Shown: positions 7,336 to 13,823 of the stretch, piece after piece | Numbering within the stretch: the first letter of the stretch is position 1 | Layout: every line of letters starts with the position of its first letter | DNA from: Bacteroidota bacterium | GTDB lineage: Bacteria > Bacteroidota > Bacteroidia > Bacteroidales > UBA10428 | Assembly (NCBI GenBank): GCA_017860375.1 | Contig: JAGDMB010000015.1 | Coordinates: forward strand, 1-17,233 | Direction of reading: 5' to 3' | DNA: 17,233 bases | Program-made: the position numbers and the translations under genes | The notes under the pieces: model-generated | What the model was told of the DNA's origin: nothing | Databases searched by the model: none | Seen by the model: the letters and a program-made list of their open reading frames with translations, nothing else

Positions 7336-7844
7336 AATTTATCCGAAAGGTAGGCCAGCAGGCGGCTGAAAGTGGCCATGGCCTCTTCGGTGCCTTTATG
7401 GATGACCTTTCTTTTAAGGCGCAGCAGCAGCAATCCGTAAAGGGCATCGAGACAAGCTTCCACGTCGCTGATATTGGAGGCAGGAAGTTTGCTCTTGAAC
7501 TCCCTGAGGTTTACGACGGCCATGGTATAGATATTCTGGTACTGGACCTCCTGCCGGCTGTTTAAAAGCCTTAAATGGAGGTCATTCATTTCCCTGACAA
7601 GGGTATTCAGAAAACTCAGATGCCCTTTTTCCCGTATGCCTTCCTCGTGCATCATGAGGATGAGGTTTACATACCAGTCCTTAAGTTCATCCTGTGTGCG
7701 TGGGGAAGGCCTGAATTTGCTGACATAATTGCTTTCAATAAGGCTGATGTCAAAATTACAGGCACGGATAATATCTTCCACCTGCCACATATACAATATG
7801 TATTCCGCAATATTCGATTTCCGTTTTTCCTGAGCAATGAGCAT
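7302..7844 (-). CDS. DUF4924 family protein
   Basis: This 180-residue, mostly helical, soluble protein opens with MLIAQEKRKSNIAEYILYMW, the hallmark of a conserved Bacteroidota family of unknown function (DUF4924). No signal peptide or membrane segment is seen. It lies 19 bases downstream of the Hsp15-like gene on the same strand, so the two are likely co-transcribed; this may hint at a link to ribosomes or stress, but that is only context. GAGGT lies just before its ATG. Its 3' end overlaps the flavin reductase gene on the other strand by 34 bases. Confidence 0.85.
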   Translation of the reverse strand: MLIAQEKRKSNIAEYILYMWQVEDIIRACNFDISLIESNYVSKFRPSPRTQDELKDWYVNLILMMHEEGIREKGHLSFLNTLVREMNDLHLRLLNSRQEVQYQNIYTMAVVNLREFKSKLPASNISDVEACLDALYGLLLLRLKRKVIHKGTEEAMATFSRLLAYLSDKFHRMEKGELEL

Positions 7845-7863
7845 ACCTCAACCTTTCATAATC

Positions 7864-8250
7864 TTACCCTTTTTCATCCAGAATCCGGTCAAGCGTTCTT
7901 CTTTCCTTCTTTGTGGGCCTGCCTGAACCTTTTTCACGGGAATAAAAAACGGTATCCCTTACGTTCAGCTTGCTGATCTCCTCTGCTGACGTCATATCTG
8001 TGATATACACGGGCACGCGCTGAGCGGATACACGGCTATCCGGGAGGCTTATCACCCGGTATGTGTAAATAACCGGCAGTTTCCGCACCAGGATAACATC
8101 ACCAACTTTCACAACCCGTGAAGGCTTGACCTGGATTCCTTCGATAACAATGCGCCCCTTATTGCAGGCCTCCGCGGCCAGGCTTCTGGTTTTGAAAATC
8201 CTGACGGACCATAGGAATTTGTCAATCCTGTGTTTTTCCGATGCCGTCAT
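7864..8250 (-). CDS. hslR: Hsp15-like S4-domain RNA-binding protein
   Basis: The 128-residue protein has an S4 RNA-binding domain at about residues 8-58 (RIDKFLWSVRIFKTRSLAAEAC, the turn NKGRIVIEG, then KVGDVILV). A basic tail follows, ending GSGRPTKKERRTLDRILDEKG. This layout and length match Hsp15 (HslR), which in E. coli binds free 50S subunits carrying a stalled nascent chain and helps recycle them. The symbol is given by similarity of architecture. The gene begins with ATG and leads a two-gene unit with DUF4924. Confidence 0.85.
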   Translation of the reverse strand: MTASEKHRIDKFLWSVRIFKTRSLAAEACNKGRIVIEGIQVKPSRVVKVGDVILVRKLPVIYTYRVISLPDSRVSAQRVPVYITDMTSAEEISKLNVRDTVFYSREKGSGRPTKKERRTLDRILDEKG

Positions 8251-8502
8251 ATGCTGTCTGTACTAAATGAAATGACTTCTATCCGTTCCGGTGAAAATCA
8301 TGTCGAAGATAAGGGATTGTATTGAAATAATTTATCCTGGTTGAAACAAACTTGCATCTTCCTCGCTTCAAAGTGAAAGCGGCAGTAAGCCTGCCGTATC
8401 GAAATGAAGATGAGTGGAACCGTATAAGATTGTCGTACGGATTTTGAACAAATTGCCCGGAAATCCGTATACAGGATTACCAACATTAAAAAAACTACAT
8501 CA
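8251..8502. other. Divergent intergenic region with small hairpins
   Basis: This stretch separates the minus-strand hslR-like gene from a plus-strand lipoprotein gene. Two short stems overlap near its middle: CGCTT/AAGCG at 8364-8381 and CGGCAG/CTGCCG at 8380-8396 with a five-base loop. Neither is followed by a T-run, so they are not intrinsic terminators. They could lie in a leader RNA or be chance. I find no clean TAnnTTTG box and no gene. Confidence 0.4.
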
Positions 8503-9288
8503 ATGAATAGGAGCAAAAGGACAAACCGTTTTTTAATTCTGGGTCTGGCAATTATTGGTATGAGCCTTGTCACTTGTGAAAAGGACAAGAATGATGCCCC
8601 TGCATTGCCCCCTGAGTCAGCTTTTGTAATGAATTTCGGTGATTTTCAGGAAAATCAAAAATCGACTCTGACCCAGTCAAACTGGTCCGCCGCCGCAGTC
8701 ACCGTTGGCGTTTGGAATACCATACTGGGTTTAACCCTGGCTGTACCGGTGGCTTCCTATATTGAAGCCTTTCATCACGAACCGGTCCGGGTTGACAACA
8801 ATACATGGAAATGGTCGTATACGGTTCCGGTGAATTCAGTCAATTATACAGCCGACTTGTACGCCGACGTATTGGATGCAGAAGTCCTCTGGGAAATGTA
8901 TATTTCGCAGGAGGGCGGATTCAGCAACTTTCTGTGGTACAAAGGCACGTGCGATATCCTGAGAACCCACGGCAGCTGGACCCTTTACCTTGGTCCTGTC
9001 AAAAACACCGAATTCCTGGAGATTGAGTGGAACCATGACTGGGAAAAAAACACGGGTGATATACGGTACACCAATGTTTTATCCTCTTCCGAAGAAATCG
9101 GTGATTATATTTACGCCGGGATAACGACCGATACACCCTATAATGCTTTTTATGACCTTTACGACAACAGCAAGGACAATCTGGTAAAAATAAATTACAA
9201 TACGGCTACCAAAGAAGGCAGTATTTATTACGATGGCCTTTGGCATTGCTGGAACAGCAATCTGGAAGATATTGAATGTCCCGAATGA
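8503..9288 (+). CDS. Lipoprotein of unrecognised family
   Basis: This 261-residue protein begins with a type II signal peptide whose lipobox is LVTC, making C25 the lipidated residue. The mature start, CEKDKND, is charged, as in many Bacteroidota surface or outer-membrane lipoproteins. Residues 60-85 contain a hydrophobic stretch (VGVWNTILGLTLAVPVASY) within the mature protein. The rest is rich in Trp, Tyr, Asp and Asn and looks like beta strands (WKWSYTVPVNSVNYTADLYADV; SIYYDGLWHCWN). I do not recognise a named domain and assign no function. It starts with ATG and appears monocistronic, ending in a strong terminator 28 bases after the stop. Confidence 0.8.
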   Translation: MNRSKRTNRFLILGLAIIGMSLVTCEKDKNDAPALPPESAFVMNFGDFQENQKSTLTQSNWSAAAVTVGVWNTILGLTLAVPVASYIEAFHHEPVRVDNNTWKWSYTVPVNSVNYTADLYADVLDAEVLWEMYISQEGGFSNFLWYKGTCDILRTHGSWTLYLGPVKNTEFLEIEWNHDWEKNTGDIRYTNVLSSSEEIGDYIYAGITTDTPYNAFYDLYDNSKDNLVKINYNTATKEGSIYYDGLWHCWNSNLEDIECPE

Positions 9289-9551
9289 TGAAGTGTCAAA
9301 CCAAAAATGGTTTTTGAAGAAGCCGTCTCCTAAAAGGGACGGCTTCTTTTTTTGAAAGGCCACCAGTCTAACTGACAATCCTCCGCCTTCATTCATATAT
9401 TTTCAATAAATTGCCCTACTTTTTGAATGAATATGCAACCACCGGAAAAAAAAGTTGTCATTCCTACAGAAAAGTAAAGCAAAATTGCCGGTTGGCTGAA
9501 TTTTCTGCCTGCGAATGACAGCAAGGAAATAAAAGGAAAAATGTAAACGGG
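9289..9551. other. Intergenic region before the ECF sigma operon
   Basis: After the terminator, this stretch presumably carries the ECF operon promoter. Near-matches to the -7 consensus occur (TATATTTT around 9396, TACTTTTTG around 9417) but none is exact. TTCATTCA at 9388-9395 and TGAATGAA at 9424-9431 form an 8-bp inverted repeat around these near-matches, with a 28-base spacer. An ATG directly followed by TAA sits at 9541-9546. No gene is seen. Confidence 0.45.
9317..9353 (+). terminator. Rho-independent terminator of the lipoprotein gene
   Basis: AAGAAGCCGTC (9317-9327) pairs perfectly with GACGGCTTCTT (9338-9348). The stem is 11 bp with a 10-base intervening sequence that may pair further, and it is followed by a run of seven T ending at 9353. 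It is a textbook intrinsic terminator, placed 28 bases after the stop at 9288. Confidence 0.92.
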
Positions 9552-10106
9552 GTGCCATCCTATCAGGACATACACAGGGACATCATCGAACTGAGCAAAG
9601 CTGGGAATTCGCAGGCGCAGTTTCAGCTGTACCAGCTATACGCGAAAGCCATGTACAATATCTGTTACCGCATAATGAACAGCAGGGAAGAGGCCGAGGA
9701 TATCCTGCAGGAATCGTTTACCGAAGCTTTCATGAAAATTGACACGTTCCGTTTTGAATCGGCGTTTGGTGCCTGGCTGAAAAGGATAACCGTAAACAAA
9801 TGCATCAATGCCCTGAAAAAAAGGAAAGCGGAAATGGTGTATACCGATACGATGCCGGTAAGCGCGTATGAGGAGGAGGATTTTGATTCCCGGGGCCTCA
9901 CGGTCGAACAGGTGCAGCATGCCCTTGAAGAAATGCCCGAAGGCTACCGGCTGGTATTCTCCCTGTTTCTGCTTGAAGGGTACGATCATGGGGAAATTGC
10001 ACAGATCCTTGGCATTTCGGAGTCAACGTCCAAATCGCAATACGCCAGGGCACGACAGAAGATACAGCAAATTCTTATACAAAAAGGGTATGGAAGACAG
10101 GTTTGA
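9552..10106 (+). CDS. ECF-type RNA polymerase sigma factor
   Basis: The 184-residue protein has sigma region 2 at about residues 22-91 (LYAKAMYNICYRIMNSREEAEDILQ; FGAWLKRITVNKCINALKKRK) and region 4 at about 118-170 (LEEMPEGYRLVFSLFLLEGY, then HGEIAQILGISESTSKSQYARAR). No region 1 or 3 is present, which is the ECF layout. The start is GTG at 9552; an in-frame stop at 9516 and the lack of any ATG between leave no better choice. The last 17 bases overlap the anti-sigma gene. By analogy with other such pairs, it is released by an envelope signal and activates its own operon. Which promoters it reads is unknown. Confidence 0.92.
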   Translation: MPSYQDIHRDIIELSKAGNSQAQFQLYQLYAKAMYNICYRIMNSREEAEDILQESFTEAFMKIDTFRFESAFGAWLKRITVNKCINALKKRKAEMVYTDTMPVSAYEEEDFDSRGLTVEQVQHALEEMPEGYRLVFSLFLLEGYDHGEIAQILGISESTSKSQYARARQKIQQILIQKGYGRQV

Positions 10107-10653
10107 AAAATTTATCAGGGATAACCGGGAAGAGTTCGATTTCAGGGAACCCGATCCCCGGTTGTGGAAGAAAATTGAGTCCGGCATCCGGCCCCGCCGT
10201 GTCATCAACTGGAAGACCATCGTCAGTCGTGCCGCCGTGGTATTGATCATTTTTGCCGCCTCGTATATGGTGCATGACCTTATTGAAAACAAAGGCCGGA
10301 TCCTGGCCGGGAAGAGGACACAGGAAAAACCTGCCGGGCAGATCATCATCCCTGAATTGCAGGAGGCTGAGCTATATTATTCCGGACTGATCAGCGAAAA
10401 GCTTGAGGAAGTGAAACCTATTCTTGCCAGCTGTCCGGGCGTTGAAGAAGAACTCAATACCGACATGTCGGAACTCGACAGTTTATATTCCTCTTTGAAA
10501 GCAGATCTTAAGGATAATGTTGCCAACCAGGAAGTCATTGAGGCAATTATTGAAAACTACAGGCTTCGGATTGCTATACTGGAGGAATTGCTTACCGAGC
10601 TGAAGCCTGAGGATGGGATGTGTGTTTCAAAAATCAATCATTATGAACTATAG
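10090..10653 (+). CDS. Membrane anti-sigma factor (inferred), single-pass
   Basis: This 187-residue protein has an N-terminal cytoplasmic part (1-43, with DFREPDPRLWKKIESGI), one membrane segment (about 46-63, AAVVLIIFAASYMVHDLI) and a periplasmic, strongly helical region (90-172) rich in Glu and Leu. The order sigma factor, then single-pass protein with 17-base overlap, and the EPDPxLW-type N-terminus fit the Bacteroidota anti-sigma pattern; no zinc-binding HxxxCxxC motif is visible. Two Cys residues, C115 and C178, lie on the periplasmic side. The start at 10090 is the first ATG that gives this layout; the frame is open further upstream but that part lies inside the sigma gene. Its 3' end overlaps the next gene by 11 bases. 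Confidence 0.8.
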   Translation: MEDRFEKFIRDNREEFDFREPDPRLWKKIESGIRPRRVINWKTIVSRAAVVLIIFAASYMVHDLIENKGRILAGKRTQEKPAGQIIIPELQEAELYYSGLISEKLEEVKPILASCPGVEEELNTDMSELDSLYSSLKADLKDNVANQEVIEAIIENYRLRIAILEELLTELKPEDGMCVSKINHYEL

Positions 10654-11737
10654 GAAAATCATATGCATCGTACTTACCGCCTTGTGCTGCCTGCCCTATG
10701 CCGCAGGGCAGGAATTCACAAACCAGGTGGTAAGGGCGTATAAGGTCGGCAGGGAGACTTCGGTGGATGTATTCAATAAATATGGCAAGATCCATGTCGT
10801 TCCATGGGAGAAGGATTCAGTTAAATTCATCATTGATCTTGCGATCCGGAATAAGGACCCTGAAAAACTCGAAAAGATCAAGAAAAGCATCCGCTTTGAA
10901 TTCACACCCGCATCCTCTAATGTAATGGCAAAAACGGTGATAGGGGATGGTAACCAGGTTGTGTTCCAGGACCTGGCGAATATTGCCGGCAGTTACTTTT
11001 CGGCTCCGAACCAGATTACGATCGACTATACCATTATGGTTCCCGGATACACATCACTGAAACTGGAGAATAAATTCGGGGATGTCTATACCGACGACAG
11101 GGAAGGCAGTCTTATCCTGACGCTTTCCTACGGGAACTTCAAAGCAAACAACCTGGCCGGTAGCACAACCATAAAGCTCAGTTCAGGTGATGCAGAGATC
11201 AATTCTCTGAATGACGGCCATCTCGTTGTATCGTATTCAAACCTGCATATACTGAAAGCACAGAAACTCTCGCTGGAAAGCCGCTCCTCCAACATCACCA
11301 TCGACGAGATGGATGAGCTCACGCTTCGTTCCCGAAGGGATAAACTGATCCTCCCCAGGGTCAGGATACTGAAGGGAGATAGTTATTTCTCGGAATTTTC
11401 TATCCTGGGTTTGCAGGATGAACTCGATTTTATCTTCCGGTATGGAAGCATGACCATCGACAACATCCTGAAAAGCTTTTCATCAATCATCATAAATTCG
11501 GAATATACCGATCTGCGCCTTTCCTTTGAAAAGGGATCTTCCTATGACATTGAAATAACCCATCATCAGGATGCCCTGGTCTCCTATCCGAGGTCAATGG
11601 GTACCCTGAACGTAAAAACCCTGAGCGGTCCTGAAAAACAGAAGATGACATACGGCCGGCTGGGAACCGGTCAGTCGGATTCAAGAGTAAGCATCCTGGC
11701 TCCAAAAAAATGCGTAATCAGCATAATCCAAAAATAA
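10643..11737 (+). CDS. Secreted DUF4097-like beta-helix protein
   Basis: The 364-residue protein has a signal peptide (residues 1-22, ending YAAG|Q) and no lipobox. The mature part is a run of short beta strands with a recurring pattern (VDVFNKYGKIHVVPWEKDSV; LKLENKFGDVYTDD; LTLSYGNFKANNL; IKLSSGDAEINSL; VVSYSNLHIL), the look of a right-handed beta-helix or DUF4097-type adhesin-like fold. Such proteins often follow an ECF/anti-sigma pair in Bacteroidota, but their role is not established. I choose the ATG at 10643, which starts the signal peptide; an in-frame ATG 30 bases earlier would put polar residues before it. The 11-base overlap with the anti-sigma gene suggests coupled translation. Confidence 0.78.
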   Translation: MNYRKIICIVLTALCCLPYAAGQEFTNQVVRAYKVGRETSVDVFNKYGKIHVVPWEKDSVKFIIDLAIRNKDPEKLEKIKKSIRFEFTPASSNVMAKTVIGDGNQVVFQDLANIAGSYFSAPNQITIDYTIMVPGYTSLKLENKFGDVYTDDREGSLILTLSYGNFKANNLAGSTTIKLSSGDAEINSLNDGHLVVSYSNLHILKAQKLSLESRSSNITIDEMDELTLRSRRDKLILPRVRILKGDSYFSEFSILGLQDELDFIFRYGSMTIDNILKSFSSIIINSEYTDLRLSFEKGSSYDIEITHHQDALVSYPRSMGTLNVKTLSGPEKQKMTYGRLGTGQSDSRVSILAPKKCVISIIQK

Positions 11738-11780
11738 AAGCAGCCTTTTTCTTTTTTATTTGTCATTAAAAAAACAAACC

Positions 11781-12554
11781 ATGAAAAATGTAATTTGTAT
11801 AGCCCTGGTTGCATGTGCAATCCTTTTATCATCCTGCGAACCTAACTGTGCAGACGGGAACGGGGTAATCGTCACACAGACCCGTGATGTTTCAGGCTTT
11901 ACCGGTGTCGAATCGAACGCTGACTTTGAGGTGAATATTTACCCTGGAGAAGAAAGCGAAGTACAGGTGGAAGCCGCTGAAAACCTGATGGACCTGATCA
12001 TAACCCGCGTTTCCGGTAGTGAACTGATCATCGAAACGAGGCGCGGCAACTGTATCCGGTCATCGGAGCATATTCGTGTTACCGTTACTGTTCCTGATTT
12101 GCGCCATATGGATCTGAACGGATCGGGCACCCTATGGTGCGACACCCTTTCCACACAAAATCTGGAGGTTGATCTTGACGGATCCGGTACCATCCATTGC
12201 ATCAGCTTGCTGGTCCCGACGCTGGATATTAACATGGACGGTTCAGGAAAAATTGAATCAGACGGAATTTTTACTACGGTCAATGCCGAGATCGATGGTT
12301 CGGGTGAGGTAATTCTGTACGGGGAATCCCAGACCGCTAACTTGCGCATCGACGGCTCAGGGACAATATCGGCCGGTGAACTGTTTACCGGTACATGTTA
12401 TGCCACCATAACAGGGTCCGGAAACATTTATACGTGGGTAAAAGATCTTCTGGCGGTGGATATTTCAGGCAGCGGCAATGTATATTACTACGGGGATACA
12501 CCGGTTGTCAATACACACATTACCGGTTCCGGTCAGGTAATAAAAAAGAACTGA
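11781..12554 (+). CDS. GIN-domain (DUF2807) lipoprotein with eight GSG turns
   Basis: The 257-residue protein has a type II signal peptide with lipobox LSSC (lipidated C19) followed by a head-GIN/DUF2807 domain: FTGVESNADFEVNIYPGEE, then a ladder of eight turns LNGSG, LDGSG, MDGSG, IDGSG, IDGSG, ITGSG, ISGSG and ITGSG spaced 16-21 residues apart. This is typical of a right-handed beta-helix. The codons for the GSG motifs differ from turn to turn, so the repeat is kept at the protein level. It is expected in the periplasmic or surface envelope; its function is unknown. The ATG at 11781 is preferred because it begins the signal peptide. It lies 43 bases after the previous gene. Confidence 0.88.
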   Translation: MKNVICIALVACAILLSSCEPNCADGNGVIVTQTRDVSGFTGVESNADFEVNIYPGEESEVQVEAAENLMDLIITRVSGSELIIETRRGNCIRSSEHIRVTVTVPDLRHMDLNGSGTLWCDTLSTQNLEVDLDGSGTIHCISLLVPTLDINMDGSGKIESDGIFTTVNAEIDGSGEVILYGESQTANLRIDGSGTISAGELFTGTCYATITGSGNIYTWVKDLLAVDISGSGNVYYYGDTPVVNTHITGSGQVIKKN

Positions 12555-12573
12555 AACGCTTAACCCCATTGCC

Positions 12574-13068
12574 ATGAGATTAACCGCCATTATTCTGATG
12601 ATCTTGCTGACCGCACAGTTGAAGGCACAGCATTACACACGCGATGCCGGTACGAGGATTGGAGCATACCCTGCCCTGTGCTACAGGCAATATTCAAATG
12701 AAAACACGTATTCCGAAGTGATGGCCAGCATGAAGCGGAATGCGTTTCGTGTAACCTACCTGAAGGAATTCACCCGGACCACTTTTTCAGAATGGTCTCC
12801 CAACCTGTTATTTGTTTATGGTTTTGGTGCACATTCAGGCTTTAACCGTATTGACCATTACAAATTTATGGGCCGGACGTATTATTATGATCATTACCGG
12901 TATTCCCCGGTACTGGGAATTGACGGATACCTGGGACTGGAATACCATTTTCCGCATTTGCCGGTGATCGGAGGAATAGACACAAAGCCCTTTTTTGAAT
13001 ATTCGGTGAACCAGTTTTTCAGCATACATATGTGGGATATTTCCGCCATTTTTAAGATCAAATTCTGA
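12574..13068 (+). CDS. Small outer-membrane beta-barrel protein
   Basis: The 164-residue protein has a signal peptide (1-19, ending LKAQ). The rest alternates short amphipathic strands rich in Tyr, Phe and Gly (LLFVYGFGAHSGFNR; VLGIDGYLGLEYHF) and ends in IFKIKF. A C-terminal Phe after alternating hydrophobic residues is the usual recognition signal for the BAM complex. No enzymatic motif is seen. It follows the GIN gene after 19 bases. The barrel assignment rests on pattern, not on a recognised family. Confidence 0.7.
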   Translation: MRLTAIILMILLTAQLKAQHYTRDAGTRIGAYPALCYRQYSNENTYSEVMASMKRNAFRVTYLKEFTRTTFSEWSPNLLFVYGFGAHSGFNRIDHYKFMGRTYYYDHYRYSPVLGIDGYLGLEYHFPHLPVIGGIDTKPFFEYSVNQFFSIHMWDISAIFKIKF

Positions 13069-13092
13069 CAATATCAACTAAAATTTAATACC

Positions 13093-13749
13093 ATGAAAAA
13101 GATCACGCTGACAGCCATTATGTTTTATTTCGGTTTTCTTGCATTTGCACAGGTAGATGAGGAACAGAACCAGGAATACCAGAAACAAGATGAAATCCAA
13201 ACACTTTTTCCGCATGAGGGAAGAGGTTCGGTTGGTGGATACGGAGGAATTTCACTTCTCTACACTGCCATCGATAATCGCGATGCCATCATTTTCGGAG
13301 CCCGCGGTGCGGCTCTTATCGGACACAGTCTGGCCATCGGATTGTGCGGATCGGGTTTTATCAATGATCCCAAGTATTATTCGACGATGACCGACCAGGT
13401 ATCCATAACCGGCGGATACGGCGGATTGTTTTTTGAACCCATTCTGTTTCCAAAATTCCCGGTGCATGTGTCTTTTCCGGTCACAGTCGGTGCGGGAGGA
13501 GTAACAGCGGCAAGGTTCTATGAATACAACGACTACGATGATTACTATCCCGAGGAAGTCGATGCCTATTTTGTCGTTGAACCCGGAATCGAACTGGAAT
13601 TAAATATTACACGTTTCTGCCGGTTTTCAATCGGGGGGTATTACCGGTATGCCACGAATGTGGAAATGATCATTGACGGTGTTCCCCTGCCCGGTGATTT
13701 GCTGAATGGTTTCTCGGGAGGAGTCAATTTCAAATTCGGCAGGTTTTAA
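13093..13749 (+). CDS. Outer-membrane beta-barrel protein
   Basis: This 218-residue protein has a signal peptide (1-19, ending AFAQ), then an acidic, Gln-rich linker (VDEEQNQEYQKQDE). A Gly- and Tyr-rich strand region follows (GGYGGISLLYTAI; ITGGYGGLFFEPI; FSIGGYYRYAT) that closes with GVNFKFGRF, again with a terminal Phe. It resembles the porin-like OMP_b-brl group of Bacteroidota. An acidic Tyr-rich loop (YEYNDYDDYYPEEVD) sits about two thirds along. It starts 24 bases after the previous barrel gene and is the last gene before the hairpin at 13773. Confidence 0.75.
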   Translation: MKKITLTAIMFYFGFLAFAQVDEEQNQEYQKQDEIQTLFPHEGRGSVGGYGGISLLYTAIDNRDAIIFGARGAALIGHSLAIGLCGSGFINDPKYYSTMTDQVSITGGYGGLFFEPILFPKFPVHVSFPVTVGAGGVTAARFYEYNDYDDYYPEEVDAYFVVEPGIELELNITRFCRFSIGGYYRYATNVEMIIDGVPLPGDLLNGFSGGVNFKFGRF

Positions 13750-13772
13750 TTCGGTAAATTGTCCGGAACATT

Positions 13773-13809
13773 ACAGGAAACATTTATATTTGAACCAAAT
13801 GTTTCCTGT
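13773..13809 (+). promoter_or_regulatory. Perfect 13-bp inverted repeat overlapping a -7 promoter box
   Basis: ACAGGAAACATTT (13773-13785) is mirrored exactly by AAATGTTTCCTGT (13797-13809), with an 11-base loop. The right arm runs into TTTTGTTT, so the hairpin can serve as an intrinsic terminator for the upstream six-gene run. TATATTTG (13785-13792), an exact TAnnTTTG box, starts at the last base of the left arm and fills most of the loop, 31 bases before the TonB receptor ATG. A TTG at 13759 is a possible -33 element at slightly long spacing (23 bases). Confidence 0.7.
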
Positions 13810-13823
13810 TTTGTTTGGAACCT

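Noticed and set aside
8364..8396. Two short hairpins as a riboswitch or terminator
   Set aside because: The stems are only 5-6 bp, there is no T-run, and no known riboswitch core is visible.
8298..8588. Minus-strand 96-residue open frame
   Set aside because: It overlaps the signal peptide of the lipoprotein gene, has no family resemblance, and is mostly intergenic.
9868..10089. Longer anti-sigma reading frame beginning inside the sigma gene
   Set aside because: The added residues are an out-of-frame reading of sigma region 4, which is clearly coding in its own frame.
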